In this document: one piece after another, positions 23,880-35,171 of the stretch
Layout of the letters: each line of letters begins with the position of its first letter
Numbering within the stretch: the stretch's first letter is position 1
Origin: Flaveria trinervia
Taxonomy: Eukaryota; Streptophyta; Magnoliopsida; Asterales; Asteraceae
NCBI GenBank assembly: GCA_025506515.1
Contig: CM046457.1
Span: 43,545,525-43,609,524, forward strand
Direction: 5' to 3'
Length of the DNA: 64,000 nucleotides
Made by a program: the position numbers and the translations under genes
Notes under the pieces: model-generated
The model's database searches: none
Seen by the model: only the letters and a program-made list of their open reading frames with translations
What the model was told of the DNA's origin: nothing

Positions 23880-23884
23880 ATTAC

Positions 23885-26800
23885 ATGGCAAATCTTACAT
23901 GGAGCAAGCTCCATAATGTCAGCGGTTATTTAAACCCTGATGTGCTTGAAGCTGAAGGACTTAGAGATATGATCAGATTCTTATCTACCACAAGGGTAGC
24001 CTATGCCATCATTGTGAGACCCACAATCTATGAGAATCTCATCAGGTCCTTCTGGGACTCAGCTGAGGTAGTTGAAGCTGATGGTGTTAGAACATTAACT
24101 GGGAGAATCAACAATGAGCTCACTTTGAGTATCACTGAAGATTTTGTTGGAATATGCCTATAATTTAGTAATGATGCTAATGATCCTCTGGAGCTAGATG
24201 CTGAAGAAATAACCACATTTTTTTGCTGAAATTGGTTATGAAGGAGGTTATGAAGCAAAACAGATTTTTAAAGGATTAGTGGATCTACCTTGGAGATTCC
24301 TAATTCATATGTTCCAACACTGTCTGTCAAAGAGAAAAACAGGATGGAATGACATTCCTGTCCTCACATCCTCTGCAATTTGTGCTCTCTGCACCAACAG
24401 CCCATTTAATATGTCTGCATATGTTTTCAATGGCCTGATTTCAAACATCCAAGAAGGAAGAAGATACAAGTTCCTGATGTATCCAAGATTCATTCAATGT
24501 CTAATCAATGAATCATTCCATGACATTGTTAATGAATGACCTGTGCTTGATATTCCTCACTATGATGCAAGATCCTACAAATATATTAAGAAGAGGGACC
24601 CAAGGAACTTTTACAGTGGTGCTCACTCACCTCTTCTTCCTTGGATGATTCAACAATTAAATCAAGCAGGTCAAGCACAACCATCACCTCAACCATCACC
24701 ACAACCAACTCCACAACCATCACCACAACCATCACCATAACCAACTCCACAACCATCACCACAACCATCACCACAACCAACTCCAAAACCATCATCACAA
24801 CCAACACCACAAACAACCCCTCAACCTTCACCTATATCACCTCATCATCAATCTCCAATATCACCACCACATCAATCACCTATGTAACCATACCAACCTT
24901 TGCTATCATCCCATGATCACTCTGCTGAAGTTGAAGGATCAACTAGTGCCTCTAAATCATCCAAATCATCTTCTGATAAGGAGGATCACCATGATCAAAT
25001 CCCTGCAAAGAAAGCACCTTCTGAGGCTGCTCCTTCAAAAAGCTATGTTGAATCTAATATCAACAGGCCTGATGAAAAGGATGAACTAATATCTGAGCTC
25101 TTCCAGAAAGTGGAAAGGATGGAAAGGACTTTAAATAGGAGAGCTGGAATCATTAATGACAGAATTTTAGAGCTTGATGAGAAAGAGAAGAATTAAGAGA
25201 GCTGAAAGAAAAATATGAAGCTGAAAGAAAAGAAAAAGACAAAAAGATTGAGTACTTAAAAGCTTCACTAAACCATTCTAGAGAAAAAGTTAGTGGTCAT
25301 GTTGACACTCTTGCTATTCAAACCATAGCAATAGAGGAACAAGAAAATATCATTGAGGAACAAGCAAAACTCATTTCTAGTCTTGAAAAAGAGCTTCAAA
25401 GACAAAACAAAAGGATCTCTGAACTTGAACTAATAATTGAGATTCAAAGAAGTGAAGTGGATAAAGAAAAGAAAGATGAACAAGAAAAGGTTGATGATGA
25501 AGAACAAGAAAAGGTTGATAAAGATGATAACAAGTCTGTTTCTGAATATGAAGAACAAGAAGGTGATACAAGTCAAACGAAGCTTAAGGAACAAAGTCTA
25601 GAAATGGTGGTATACTCTGGAAACACAGATGATTCTCACACTGAGAAAGCTGAATTTGAGGAACTTTTTAGTGCATTAGACAGTTTTTCATCTGAAAAGT
25701 TCAGTATAGATGATGGCTTTTGAGAATTTGTAAACAATCAAAGGACTGATTTAGAGCCTATTGTATTCATCCCTAAGTCACCAGTTCCTTTGGAGAAGGA
25801 GTTGACCATGCAGATTGTCCCTGCTGTGTCTTTATCTGAAGAACAGAAAGAAACAATAAGAGAGATGTATGAAAAAGAAAAAGAAGAGGAAAAAGAAACA
25901 AAAAAGAAAGAGGAGGAGAAAATTGAACTTAATGATCAAGAGCCAATCACACCTAAAAAAGTACCTGAAATGGTAGAAAAGGCTGAAACTTCAAGCCCTC
26001 AACTTCAAACTTACTCAAGAAAAAGAAAATATTTAGCTGAAAAGGCTAAGGGTAAGAGACCAGTGATTGAAGAAGAAACATTTAAGAAGAAAAAAATGAC
26101 CCCAGAAGCCTAGCAGTAATTGCTGAATTTCTAGAAGAGCATGAGCAGGCTGAAGCTCAACTAAGGAAATTAGCTGGTGTACTTGATTTAGAAGAAGGAG
26201 AGATTGCTGGAGGATATGATGTTACACAAGATGTTGATATGGATAGTCCATTAAAGCCTGAAAAACCAGTTGAGGAAATGGTGTCCAAAACTCAAACAGA
26301 TGATTTAATGATTAAAGCCATGTTCTTGATCAATCATGGATATGATCCAGATGAAGTGTTTAGGATGACATATGAAGGAATGAAGGAAGAAGAAGAAAAG
26401 GTGAACAAGCTTCTGGATCCTAGTGTTGAGACTGAGTATCAGAAATCAGCACTTAGAAAAGATTCTACACCAAAATTGCCTCCTATGAAGAAATCTACTG
26501 AGTATGAAAGATCTTTTTCAAGGAAAGCTCTTATGCCTAAACTGTCTTCTATGAAGAAATCTTCCCCAACACCTAAACCACTATTTCCTGATCCTTATAG
26601 TATGTCAGATAAGGAAATGAAGGACTATCTTTCAAGTCAAGGGTTCACAAGAAAGAAGATTGGGAACATGAAAACCAACTCATTAAGGGCTGCAACTCTT
26701 CAACTGATTAATGAGAAGAAAGAAAAACTTAAGAAGCTAGAAGAAGAATTATGAAGCACTAAGCCAAGAAATAGAGTATCAGCTAAAGACATGATGCTGA

Positions 26801-27900
26801 ATAGACCAAGAACTACTAGCTCCTGTACTACACAAGTACCCTGAATGGTTTGCAGAACCATCTCAGTTGAAATTGCAAGAAGGATTGACCACTACAGAGC
26901 TGATCAGAGGGGTGTCTACTCCCAAGGGAAAATTTGATCAAAAGATAATTGCTTGGAAGTATGATAGTACATGGAATATGTTCATGGTGAAAAGGATCTC
27001 AGGGCTAGTACAATTTTTTACAGAGTACTCAGCTCTTGTAAATGCCCTGGAGATTCATGATTTAAAAGAACTAGCTCAACTTGAACTGATCAATCATACA
27101 GCTATGTTTAGGGAATATGAATTTGAGAACATACTTAAGATGTTCAGAAGAACAAAAAACTTCTATTCATTATAGACAATATGCATGAGAAAAGATAAAA
27201 CATTTGCCAATCCCCTTAAGAAGAAGAAAAAGATGCAAGCAGAAGAGATTGCATTCCCTGAGCTGAAGGTGAAGCCAACAGAATCACTAAAGAGAAAATG
27301 GTGTCTGGTACTCATTCCTCCACGTCCATCTCAAATCTGTACTATGATGAGAAAACTTATGAGATGGTGATTGAAAGGAAGTGGGGAGGAAAGGAGGGAG
27401 CTGAAATCAGATTATTCAGTGGATATGAGGTTAGATTGCTTAATGAATCATACATCCACTACATATACACCAGACACTTCAGGGAATTAAATAATAAATT
27501 AGGAGAATTAGATATGCACTTCTTTCTAAAGTGCATCAAGCTGCTAAAGCTGGCCTATGATCAGATAAGAGCTAAAAGAGACAAAAGAAAGAAGAAGAAG
27601 ACACCATTACAGCTTAGGAATATTGTAAAACTTGAGGTAGATGTGGGGGGAGCTTATTGATTCATAGAGATGGTCTTTCTACAATTTCTATTTGGGAGCC
27701 TATTTCACTGAAGAAGCTGCCAATGGAAGCCATCAACAATATGAGCAAGATGAAGATTCGTGTGCTAAGTAAAGACAGGATATCAGAAGTAACAAATTTT
27801 ATGAATATGATCAAAGCTATACTGGATCCTACTAAAGTTGCATTCATTTTACTCCAAAAGACCTAGCAGAATCCTCACAACATCAATCACCTCCTAAACA
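23885..27900 (+). pseudogene. aORF of SIRE-type element C
   Basis: Long ORF in at least eight frame pieces. N-terminal module: MANLTWSKLHNV..., with RVAYAIIVRPTIYENLIRSF and W (23885-24163). A conserved helical region follows (24279-24539). Then a Pro/Gln-Ser repeat (SPQPSPQPTPQ, about 24680-24800), a coiled coil (25060-25560) and Lys/Glu-rich regions (25790-26110). A SAP-like segment lies at about 26602-26709 (MSDKEMKDYLSSQGFTRKK, then LRAATLQLI). W-Y module 1 (KIIAWKYDSTWNMFMVKRI) is near 26940-27000 and module 2 (LYYDEKTYEMVIERKW) near 27330-27380. The order matches A, F and S. The SAP resemblance suggests DNA binding but is a by-eye call. Confidence 0.8.
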
Positions 27901-27928
27901 TTGAGGAAAACTAGGTTGTATAATCCTT

Positions 27929-27939
27929 AGGGGGAGTAT
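27929..27939 (+). other. Polypurine tract of element C
   Basis: AGGGGGAGTAT abuts LTR start TGTTGGACCC. Confidence 0.88.
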
Positions 27940-28021
27940 TGTTGGACCCTTGAAAGGATCATACATGCCAACTCAATAGGTGATTAGATGATTGCTCTGC
28001 TGAAATCCCTTAAGTCCAAGA

Positions 28022-28370
28022 AGAAATGCGGATGAAATTCTGCTAAGGAAAAGAACAAGTGTTGTCTTCCGCATTTGTCAATGCGGAAGACAAAATGTCA
28101 ATGCGGAAGACATAATGCTAATGCGGACAAGTATTTACTCTTCCGTATTGACTAATGCGGAAGACTAGAAGTTAATGCGGACAAGACTTTGCTCATCCGC
28201 ATTTAACAAATGCGGATGGCTGAACAAATGTGCATAAGTATTTGTTCATCCACATTAACCAATGCGGATGACCAACATACTAATGCAGATGATCAAGTGG
28301 AAATGTTGATCAAGTTAACTCATCCGCATTTGTCAATGCGGATGAACAAGCAAAGATGCGGATGAAGACT
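28022..28370 (+). repeat. Word array (cttccgcatt...aatgcggaag) in the C LTR
   Basis: About a dozen copies of AATGCGGAAGAC / CTTCCGCATT and the related CATCCGCATT / AATGCGGATG. A perfect 12-bp hairpin is at 28064-28091 (GTCTTCCGCATT, loop TGTC, AATGCGGAAGAC). It ends 65 bp before the TATA box. Confidence 0.9.
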
Positions 28371-28436
28371 TAGACTAGTTCTGATGTAATAGGTCAGGGG
28401 TAGTTTAGTCATTTTGTAAAAGGCATCTTGTCTGCC

Positions 28437-28443
28437 TATAAAT
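28437..28443 (+). promoter_or_regulatory. TATA box of the C LTR
   Basis: CTATAAATAGAATAG sits just downstream of the word array, the usual position of the U3 core promoter. Confidence 0.75.
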
Positions 28444-28779
28444 AGAATAGATATCTCGTACATGAGACGACGGCTGATAGATAGAGAATCTTTGTTGTAA
28501 TTATTCTCTGTAATTTATCAACTTTCATATATACAATACTAAAGCATTTATGAGTATTTTCTTGCATTGAATGTTCTTTGATTGTTTGTTTCCGCCATTC
28601 AATCACTGACTTGATTACCATATTCGATTCACAGTAAGAATCTCACTCTTACTCAACCCCAGTCAATAACAAACAAAACCCTGACCTTTACTTGATAAAT
28701 TTAAGAGTTTTTAAACAAACCCTAATCGACGAATTCAAAAGGTTTCATGTTAATACTTAATTTTGATCACAACCAATCG

Positions 28780-28950
<171 letters not shown>

Positions 28951-28959
28951 TTGAGCCTG

Positions 28960-29752
28960 TTGAGACCTTGGAGTCTCAGGAAATATGATGTATGGCCCAG
29001 AAGAACAGGATGGCTGCTGGGAATATGTCAGGTACTATTGAGGTTGTAGGAGTCTTGAGCCTTCACCAACCATAAGTTTGTTGCTAGCAGGAAGGCTTGA
29101 GGGTCTGCTCACTTGATGGCCACTCTTGTTCTCCATCTCTACACGGTATCCATCAAGAATGTCATATAGCTCAGTCATGGTGAAGGACATAGTAGAACGT
29201 CCACTCATTTCGGAGTGCACTCATGAATTTCCTTGAGAGATCTCTCAATTCAGGATCTATTCCTACAGACTGAAGGGAAGAGATAAGATACATATACCTA
29301 AAGTACTGTTGGCTTAGGGTCTCACCAACAATATGAGTAAAGTTCTCGAATTGTTGCTTTAGTGAATCTTTCTTTGAGTCGTTGGAGCTTGAGCACATAT
29401 GGGTCAAGGCATCAAACAGTTCTTTTGCTGACTTGAAATGCTCAAAACCCACCATGATGGAGTTGGATATTCCATGCATTAGAATAGTCATAGCCTTGCT
29501 ATCAATGTCTAACCATTTGAGGTCTTTATCAGAATAGTCTTCCACCGCCTTCTCTATCATGGCAGCACCTCCAGCAGGTGCTACAACCTTTGGCTTGTAA
29601 GGGCCATTGGTGATAGACTTCCATATTCGGTTGTCTTGATATCTAATGAACGCTTCAATATGTCTGCTCCATTGTCTGAAGTTTTTTAGGGTGATGATTG
29701 GTACTTTAGTCATCGTCCCCATCTCACATTCCGATTTCTGGTTAAGGGCCAT
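28960..29752 (-). pseudogene. gag: Gag fragment of a copia element (J)
   Basis: On the minus strand, ATG at 29752 opens a copia gag with KVPIITLKNFRQWSRHIEAF, a UBN2-type capsid domain, and HFKSAKELFDALTHMC. It runs 193 codons, then shifts frame near 29200 and continues as MSFTMTELYDILDGYRVEMEN. No zinc knuckle, LTR or primer site is attached. It meets the TA repeat on one side and the head of the F' aORF on the other. A truncated, rearranged remnant. Confidence 0.8.
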
Positions 29753-29806
29753 TTTTGAGTGTAGTGAGTAGGTGAGTAAAGATGAGGTTGATTAGTATGC
29801 TAATAT

Positions 29807-30660
29807 CACATCTAAACCTCTTTCCTTAGAGGATTTTAAGGAAATCAAGAGGAAGCTCATCAACTGCACATCATTGAGCGATATCTCCTATGAGGAGGAG
29901 CCTGTCAAACTGACTTACACTGACAACGCAACAAGTTCCCTCACAAGAGAGAAATTCCTTGATCTCCCAAGAGGAACACTGGACCAGGCCGTTAAACTCC
30001 TTGGCCTCAACTCTGATTCATTGAATGATGAAGAGAAGAAGCTTAGAAGAAGGCTAGTGACTCTGCTAGATACAAAGAAAGGTGACAAGATTCCCAGTTA
30101 GCCTCTTGTGCCAAGAAAGAAGATAATCCGATGGAGGCTCGATAACTCCTCTCATAACTTTGTTATGGAGAGAAAGAATGGAGAGAGCAACAGGCTGAAT
30201 GCTCCTTCTCTACTACACTCAAGCAGATTTGATATAGCTAAGTTAGCAGAGAAGCCATTCTCCAATCCCTCCAACTTTGACATAGGCGCTCATATCAGAA
30301 ATCATCTGAGTAGCCTTCATCTTGCTGAACTAACTGCAAAAGCTAAGATTAAAAAGGAGTTGAAGCTGAAAGAGATGGAGGACAAGGAAAGGGAAAATAG
30401 CAAAGGCAAAGCCTTTTTACAAATGGTGGAAGGCCCAAATTTCGAACCAATAGTTAGATGGGAGTATGACAATAACTCCCGTCAACTAACTCTCTTCCAA
30501 GGGACTCAGCAGAGAGTACACATCATTAAAAGTGTAGACTGGATCTCCTGTCAACGAATGAGTTGTACAAACTTCTCAGCACTACTTCTAGGAAGAATAA
30601 AGAAACAGACAAGTATCTGCTTTCCCTGGTGCTTAAAGTTTTGAGGAGCAAGAACAAGTG
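29807..30660 (+). pseudogene. aORF C-terminal end, copy F'
   Basis: Starts without its own N-terminus at LEDFKEIKRKLINC and continues to a TAG near 30099 and a shift near 30540. W-Y module 1 is KIIRWRLDNSSHNFVMERK (30117-30175) and module 2 is PIVRWEYDNNSRQLTLFQG (30450-30505). It is followed by a polypurine-like tract and an LTR. Near-duplicate of 32682-33540: shared text includes LPRGTLDQ, LLDTKKGDKIP and RLNAPSLLHSSRFDI. Confidence 0.8.
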
Positions 30661-30691
30661 AGGTTTTGGTAGCATCAGCCTAGGGGAAGTT

Positions 30692-31083
30692 TGTTGGGTC
30701 AAGTAAGGCTAGTGCAACCAAAACCAAACATTTAGACTTTTTGAGTACAACAATAAGGAACTTCCGAAGACAACTTCAGCACTTCTGAAGATATCTGCTG
30801 AACTTCCGAAGACAACTGGTGAACTTCCGAAGACAAGTCTATGGAACTTCTGAAGATACGCTTCAGCTTCTGGAGATAAAGTCTCTGCTCTTTCGAAGCT
30901 CAACACTTAGAATAAATGAAGACTACAACTTCCGAAGTATGAAGTCTGAAGGAAGCCTCGGAAGAAGTAGCCACTTCCGAAGTATAAGTGGATTTGAAAG
31001 AAAAAGTTCTTCTGAAGCCAGTTTACCTTCGGAAGTAGCTGCTATGAACTAGTGGGTATAAGTATGGTCTCTCTAACACTCCG
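30692..31083 (+). repeat. Truncated LTR of F' with word array
   Basis: Starts TGTTGGGTCAAGTAAGG after the tract AGGGGAAGTT (30682-30691) and matches the F LTR at 33566 to about GTATGGTCTCTC. It then diverges into GGTGG-rich sequence. It is filled with CTTCCGAAGACAAC words. Confidence 0.75.
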
Positions 31084-31252
31084 CAGCAGTGGTGGGTTAA
31101 GGGTGGAGGCAGCGGTGGCTGTGGGTTGAGGATATAGGTGATAATGGTGGGTGTTGAATATGGAGAAGAAGATAAAAATAATGGATATTTTTGTTTTTTT
31201 AAAAAACACTAAGAGAGAAACTTAACCAATGTTAGTGTCGGGGACTCTCTAG
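31084..31252 (+). other. Short unexplained filler between F' and F
   Basis: GGTGG-rich and AT-rich sequence joining the truncated F' LTR to the F aORF. No recognisable feature. Confidence 0.5.
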
Positions 31253-33540
31253 GTGGACCCAAGATTGCTCAAATATCTAAACAGGTTTCTAACCTTGTTT
31301 CTTATGGGATCTTCAATGTGGCAGCCAGGTCCAGATGTTGCTATGGCCTACTTTGGGGCTAAAGAGCTTCAGAGACTGAATACGCCTTCTACTCTTGTTG
31401 ACGGAGTTGGTCAACCTAAAGTCCACATGGAACCTGAGTTTGATTTCAAAAGGGAAATGGAAACTAATGGCCAGCAACCAAAATAGTTGGGACAGATAGT
31501 CTATTGCCACAGACTTCCGAAGCTGAAGTCAAAGTTACGGAAGAACAATTTCAATCTTCCGAAGCTGATATGGAAGTTGCGGAAGGGTTTTACTCCTTAT
31601 CCAATGATCTTATCATCACAGATGCAATTTTGGAACTAGCATCTAAGGTGAATAGTGAAGACTTTCTCAAGTTGCCTATTACTCAAACACCTTCATCATC
31701 ACATGCTCCAACCACCACTCAACAACCTGAACCCTCTAATCAAGAATCTCCAAAGTCTAAAGCTTCCGAAGATGTCAAAGGAAAAAGGAAGCGGACTGTG
31801 GAAGAAGTTCTAGAAGAGGAAAGGTTGGAAAAGTAAAGAAGAAAAGGAAGACTCCCCTCAAGGAAACTACTAGCTGCAAGAAGCAAAGCAACTGTAGTCA
31901 ACCAAAAGGCAGTCGACAATCAGAAAAGAATGGAAGTGATTCACAGACTTGTCAAGCTGGGAGCTGCAAATGAAGATGTACTCCTCTTGCCACTTGAGGA
32001 GCTGATTGAGTTGTAAACGCAACCTTGTTGATAAGAGAACAAGAAGAAGCAGCAAGGTTGACCTTGGAAGAAGAAAACTTGATGAAGAAGGAGGAAGTTG
32101 ATCAACATCTTAGGAGTGATAGGATAACTTTCCAAAACTCCAAAGGATTCTATCCTGAAGAACTTGCTCCACATGACATTAACATGATCCTGTTTCTTGT
32201 AAACAGAGAAAAGGATCAAACAGAGAAGGAGAGAAAGAGGGCCTTAAAGGAAAAAAACTAAAGGAGAAAAAGAAGAAAGAAGATGATGCTCAGCTTGCAT
32301 CCATGAAGAAGTATGGGGACAAAGCCTGGATGAAGGAATATCTCAAGGCCAATGGCTTCTCAGGCAAGCAGGTTGGATCTATGTCTGTGATCAAGGCTGA
32401 CATACGCTCAGGTAGAAGGAAAGAGATGTACTGAAGAGTACAAGGGATGACTTTCACATCTACTCCATAATCACAACATCAACCTGAACCTATCTGTTTT
32501 CCTTTCTCTGTTAAAACTAAACCAACCTTTGAGCCTTACACCCCTGAACCCACATCATCAACCTTACCCACTTCCTCACCACTCAATCCAAACAACCACC
32601 AAAACTACCTATCATCAAACCTAAAACCTTACCCAGAACCTAATCCTCATACACCAAACAGCCACCCAAGTCATCCTCTCATACATCTAAACCTTTTTCC
32701 TTAGAGGAATTTAAGGAAATCAAGAGGAAGCTCATCAACTGCATATCATTGAGCGATATCTCCTATGAGAAGGAGTTTGTCAAATTGACTTACACTGACA
32801 ATGCCTCAAGTTCCCTCACAGAGAGCAATTCCTTGATCTCCCAAGAGGAACACTAGACCAGACCATTAAACTCCTTGGCCTCAACTCTGATTCATTGAAT
32901 GATAAAGAGAAGAAGTTTAGAAGAAGGCTGGTGACTTTGCTAGATACAAAGAAAGGTGACAAGATTCCCAATCAGCCTCTTATGCCAAGAAAGAAGATCA
33001 TCCAGTGGAGGTTCGATAACTCCTCTCACAACTTTGTTGTGGAGAGAGAGAATGGAGAGAGCAACAGGCTGAATGCTCCTTCTCTACTACACTCAAGCAG
33101 ATTTGATATAGTTGAGTTAGCAGAGGAGCCATTCTCCAATCCCTCCAACTTTGACATAGTAGCTCATATCAGAAATCATTTGAGCAACCTTCATCTTACT
33201 GAGCTAACTGCAAAAGCTAAGTTAAAAAGGAGTTGAAGCTAAGAGAGATGGAGGACAAGGAAAGGGCAACCAGCAAAGGCAAAGCCTTTTTACAAATGAT
33301 GGAAGGCCTGAATTTCGAACCAATAGTTAAATGGGAGTATGACTATAACTCCTGTCAACTAACTCTCTTCAGAGGGACTTAGCAGAGAGTACACATCATT
33401 CAAAGCGACAAACTGGATCTCTTATCTACGAATGATTTGCACAAACTTCTTAGCACTACTTCTGGGAAGAACAAAGAAACAAACAAGTATCTGCTTTCCC
33501 TAGTGCTGAAAGTTTTGAGGAGCAAGAACAAGTGAGGTTT
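31253..33540 (+). pseudogene. aORF of SIRE-type element F
   Basis: Pieces 31253-31486, 31504-31836, 32025-32261, about 32270-32432 and 32682-33540 are separated by stops and shifts. The first pieces carry an acidic linker; its codons include the family word (CTTCCGAAGCTGA encodes SSEAD). A SAP-like segment lies at 32324-32410 (WMKEYLKANGFSGKQVGSM). The C-terminal part repeats the F' sequence with W-Y module 1 (KIIQWRFDNSSHNFVVERE) and a module 2 with changes (KWEYDYNSCQLTLF). The N-terminal YA/PTIY module is absent. The polypurine-like tract follows at 33556. Confidence 0.78.
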
Positions 33541-33555
33541 TGGTAGCATCAGCCT

Positions 33556-33565
33556 ACGGGAAGTT
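33556..33565 (+). other. Polypurine-like tract of element F
   Basis: ACGGGAAGTT before TGTTGGATC; AGGGGAAGTT in F'. A decayed form of the tract in the other SIRE-type elements. Confidence 0.65.
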
Positions 33566-34323
33566 TGTTGGATCAAGTAAGGCTAACACAACCAAAACCA
33601 AACACTTCAACATTTTTAGTACAACAAATAAGGAACTTCTAAAGACAAGTTCAGCACTTCCGAAGATATCTGTTGAACTTCCAAAGACAAGTCTAAGGAA
33701 CTTCCGTAGATAAGCTTCAGCTTTTGAAGATAAAGTCTCTGCTCTTCTGAAGCTCAACACTTAGAATAAATGAAGACTACAACTTCCAAAGTATGAAGTC
33801 CCAAGGAAGCCTTGGAAGAAGTAGCCACTTCCGAAATATAAGTCGCTTCGGAAGAACAAGTTCTTCCGAAGCCAGTTTACCTTCGGAAGTAGCTACTATG
33901 AACCAGTGGATATAAGTATGGTCTCTCTGACACTCTGCTGCAAAATCTTTGAGATACTGCATGGCACTTTACCACGTTCATGTAGTAGACCATACTTTAT
34001 TCCACTGTTCACACCTTATCAATTAGTACAGTTGCCAACTTTAGTTGGTGACAATAGGTAAGCCATGGACATGTCATGACTACCATATCTTAGATAATAC
34101 TTTATCTAAGATACCTTAACTTTAGCCTTGTAGTATTTTCTTTAGTTTAAGGTTTTCAGTTGGTATCAAAGTATATCCGGCCATAGGTAGTAGTATATAT
34201 ATTTTCTTATTGTAACTCATATATCATGCTTGTAAGAGTTTTGTAAAACTTTGAGTTGAGAAGTAATATATACAAGTATCTTGAAAATTATTCTCTTGTG
34301 TTACTTTGATTTACTTAGTATCA
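33566..34323 (+). repeat. 3' LTR of element F
   Basis: Starts TGTTGGATCAAGTAAGG. Its length (about 758 bp) matches that of the inverted copy (760 bp). The word array spans about 33620-33900 and a TATA-like GATATAAG is near 33907. The right end is estimated. Confidence 0.7.
33620..33900 (+). repeat. Word array (cttccgaag) in the F LTR
   Basis: CTTCCGAAG and CTTCGGAAG alternate. 33846-33871 is a perfect 12-bp hairpin (CTTCGGAAGAAC, loop AA, GTTCTTCCGAAG), directly before the TATA-like GATATAAG. Confidence 0.85.
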
Positions 34324-34411
34324 TCAACTCTTAAAAGGATTCTGATTCATTACAAACCCAAGTGTTACTTATTGAGTTTGAGAGAATAATACTTGTGTTG
34401 AGTATAAAAAT

Positions 34412-35171
34412 TGATCCTGCAAAAATTTTCAAGATACTTCATATATTACTTCTCAACTCAAAGTATTACAAAACTCTTACAAGCATGTTACATGAGTTAC
34501 AATAAGAAACTATATATACTATTACCTACAGCCGGATATACTTTGATCCCAGCTAGAAACCTAAAACTAAGCAAATATTACAAAGCTAAAGTTAAGGTAT
34601 CTTAGATAAAATCGTATCTAAGATTTGGTAGTCATGACATATCCATGACTTACCTTTTGTCACCAACTAAAGTTGGCAACTGTACTAACTGATAAAAGAT
34701 GAACAGTTGAATAAAGTATGGTCAACTACATGGGCGTGGGAAAGCATCATGCAGTATATCAAAGATTTGCAGTGGAGTGTCAAAGAAACCATACTTATGT
34801 CCACCGGTTCATAGTAGGTACTTCCAAAGGTTAACTAGTTCTTCCGAAGCCACTTATACTTCGGAAGTAGCTACTACTTCTAAGGCTTCCTTTGGATTTC
34901 ATACTTTGAAAGTTGTAGTCTTAAATTCTTCTAAGTTTTGAACTTTGGAAGATTAGAGACTTTGTATTTGGAAGCTGAAGTTTGTCTTCAGAAGCTGAAG
35001 TTTGTCTTCGGAAGTTCCTTCAGACTTGATTTAGGAAGTTCAGCTTTTGTCTTCCAAAGTTCAGCTTTTGTCTTCGGAAGTGTTGATATTGTCTTGGAAA
35101 GTTATTTATAAGTTGTAACCAAAATTGTCTAAGTGTTAGTTTTGGTTGCACCAGCCTTACTTGATCCAACA
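34412..35171 (-). repeat. Inverted copy of the F-family LTR
   Basis: Reads on the minus strand from TGTTGGATCAAGTAAGG (35171) down to GCAGGATCA (34412) and mirrors 33566-34323, including the CTTCCGAAG array and the TATCTTAGATA block. No internal region or clear target duplication flanks it, so a solo LTR or a rearrangement are both possible. Confidence 0.8.

Larger units (their letters stand above)
21304..23884 (+). other. Pol-aORF spacer of element C
   Basis: 2.6 kb non-coding spacer in the same position and of nearly the same length as in A. It has an internal polypurine tract (22261), a long word array (22590-23250), a TATA-like box (23291), a possible splice donor (AAG/GTGAAA at 23479) and an acceptor at the aORF start. 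Between 21600 and 21900 the phrase AAAGAATCC(T/C)A recurs with GGATCA blocks. Confidence 0.7.
27940..28631 (+). repeat. 3' LTR of element C
   Basis: Starts TGTTGGACCCTTGAAAGG after the polypurine tract. The end is uncertain: I place it at TTCGATTCA near 28631 by analogy with the CA ends of other LTRs here, because the other LTR is outside the window. It contains the C word array and TATA box. Confidence 0.65.

Noticed and set aside
23765..24163. A host gene starting at 23765
   Set aside because: The conserved block begins at 23885 after a splice acceptor and matches aORFs of S and A, so it belongs to element C.
24641..24916. Thr/Ile-rich ORF (STITTTNST)
   Set aside because: Out-of-frame reading of the Pro/Gln/Ser linker of the C aORF.
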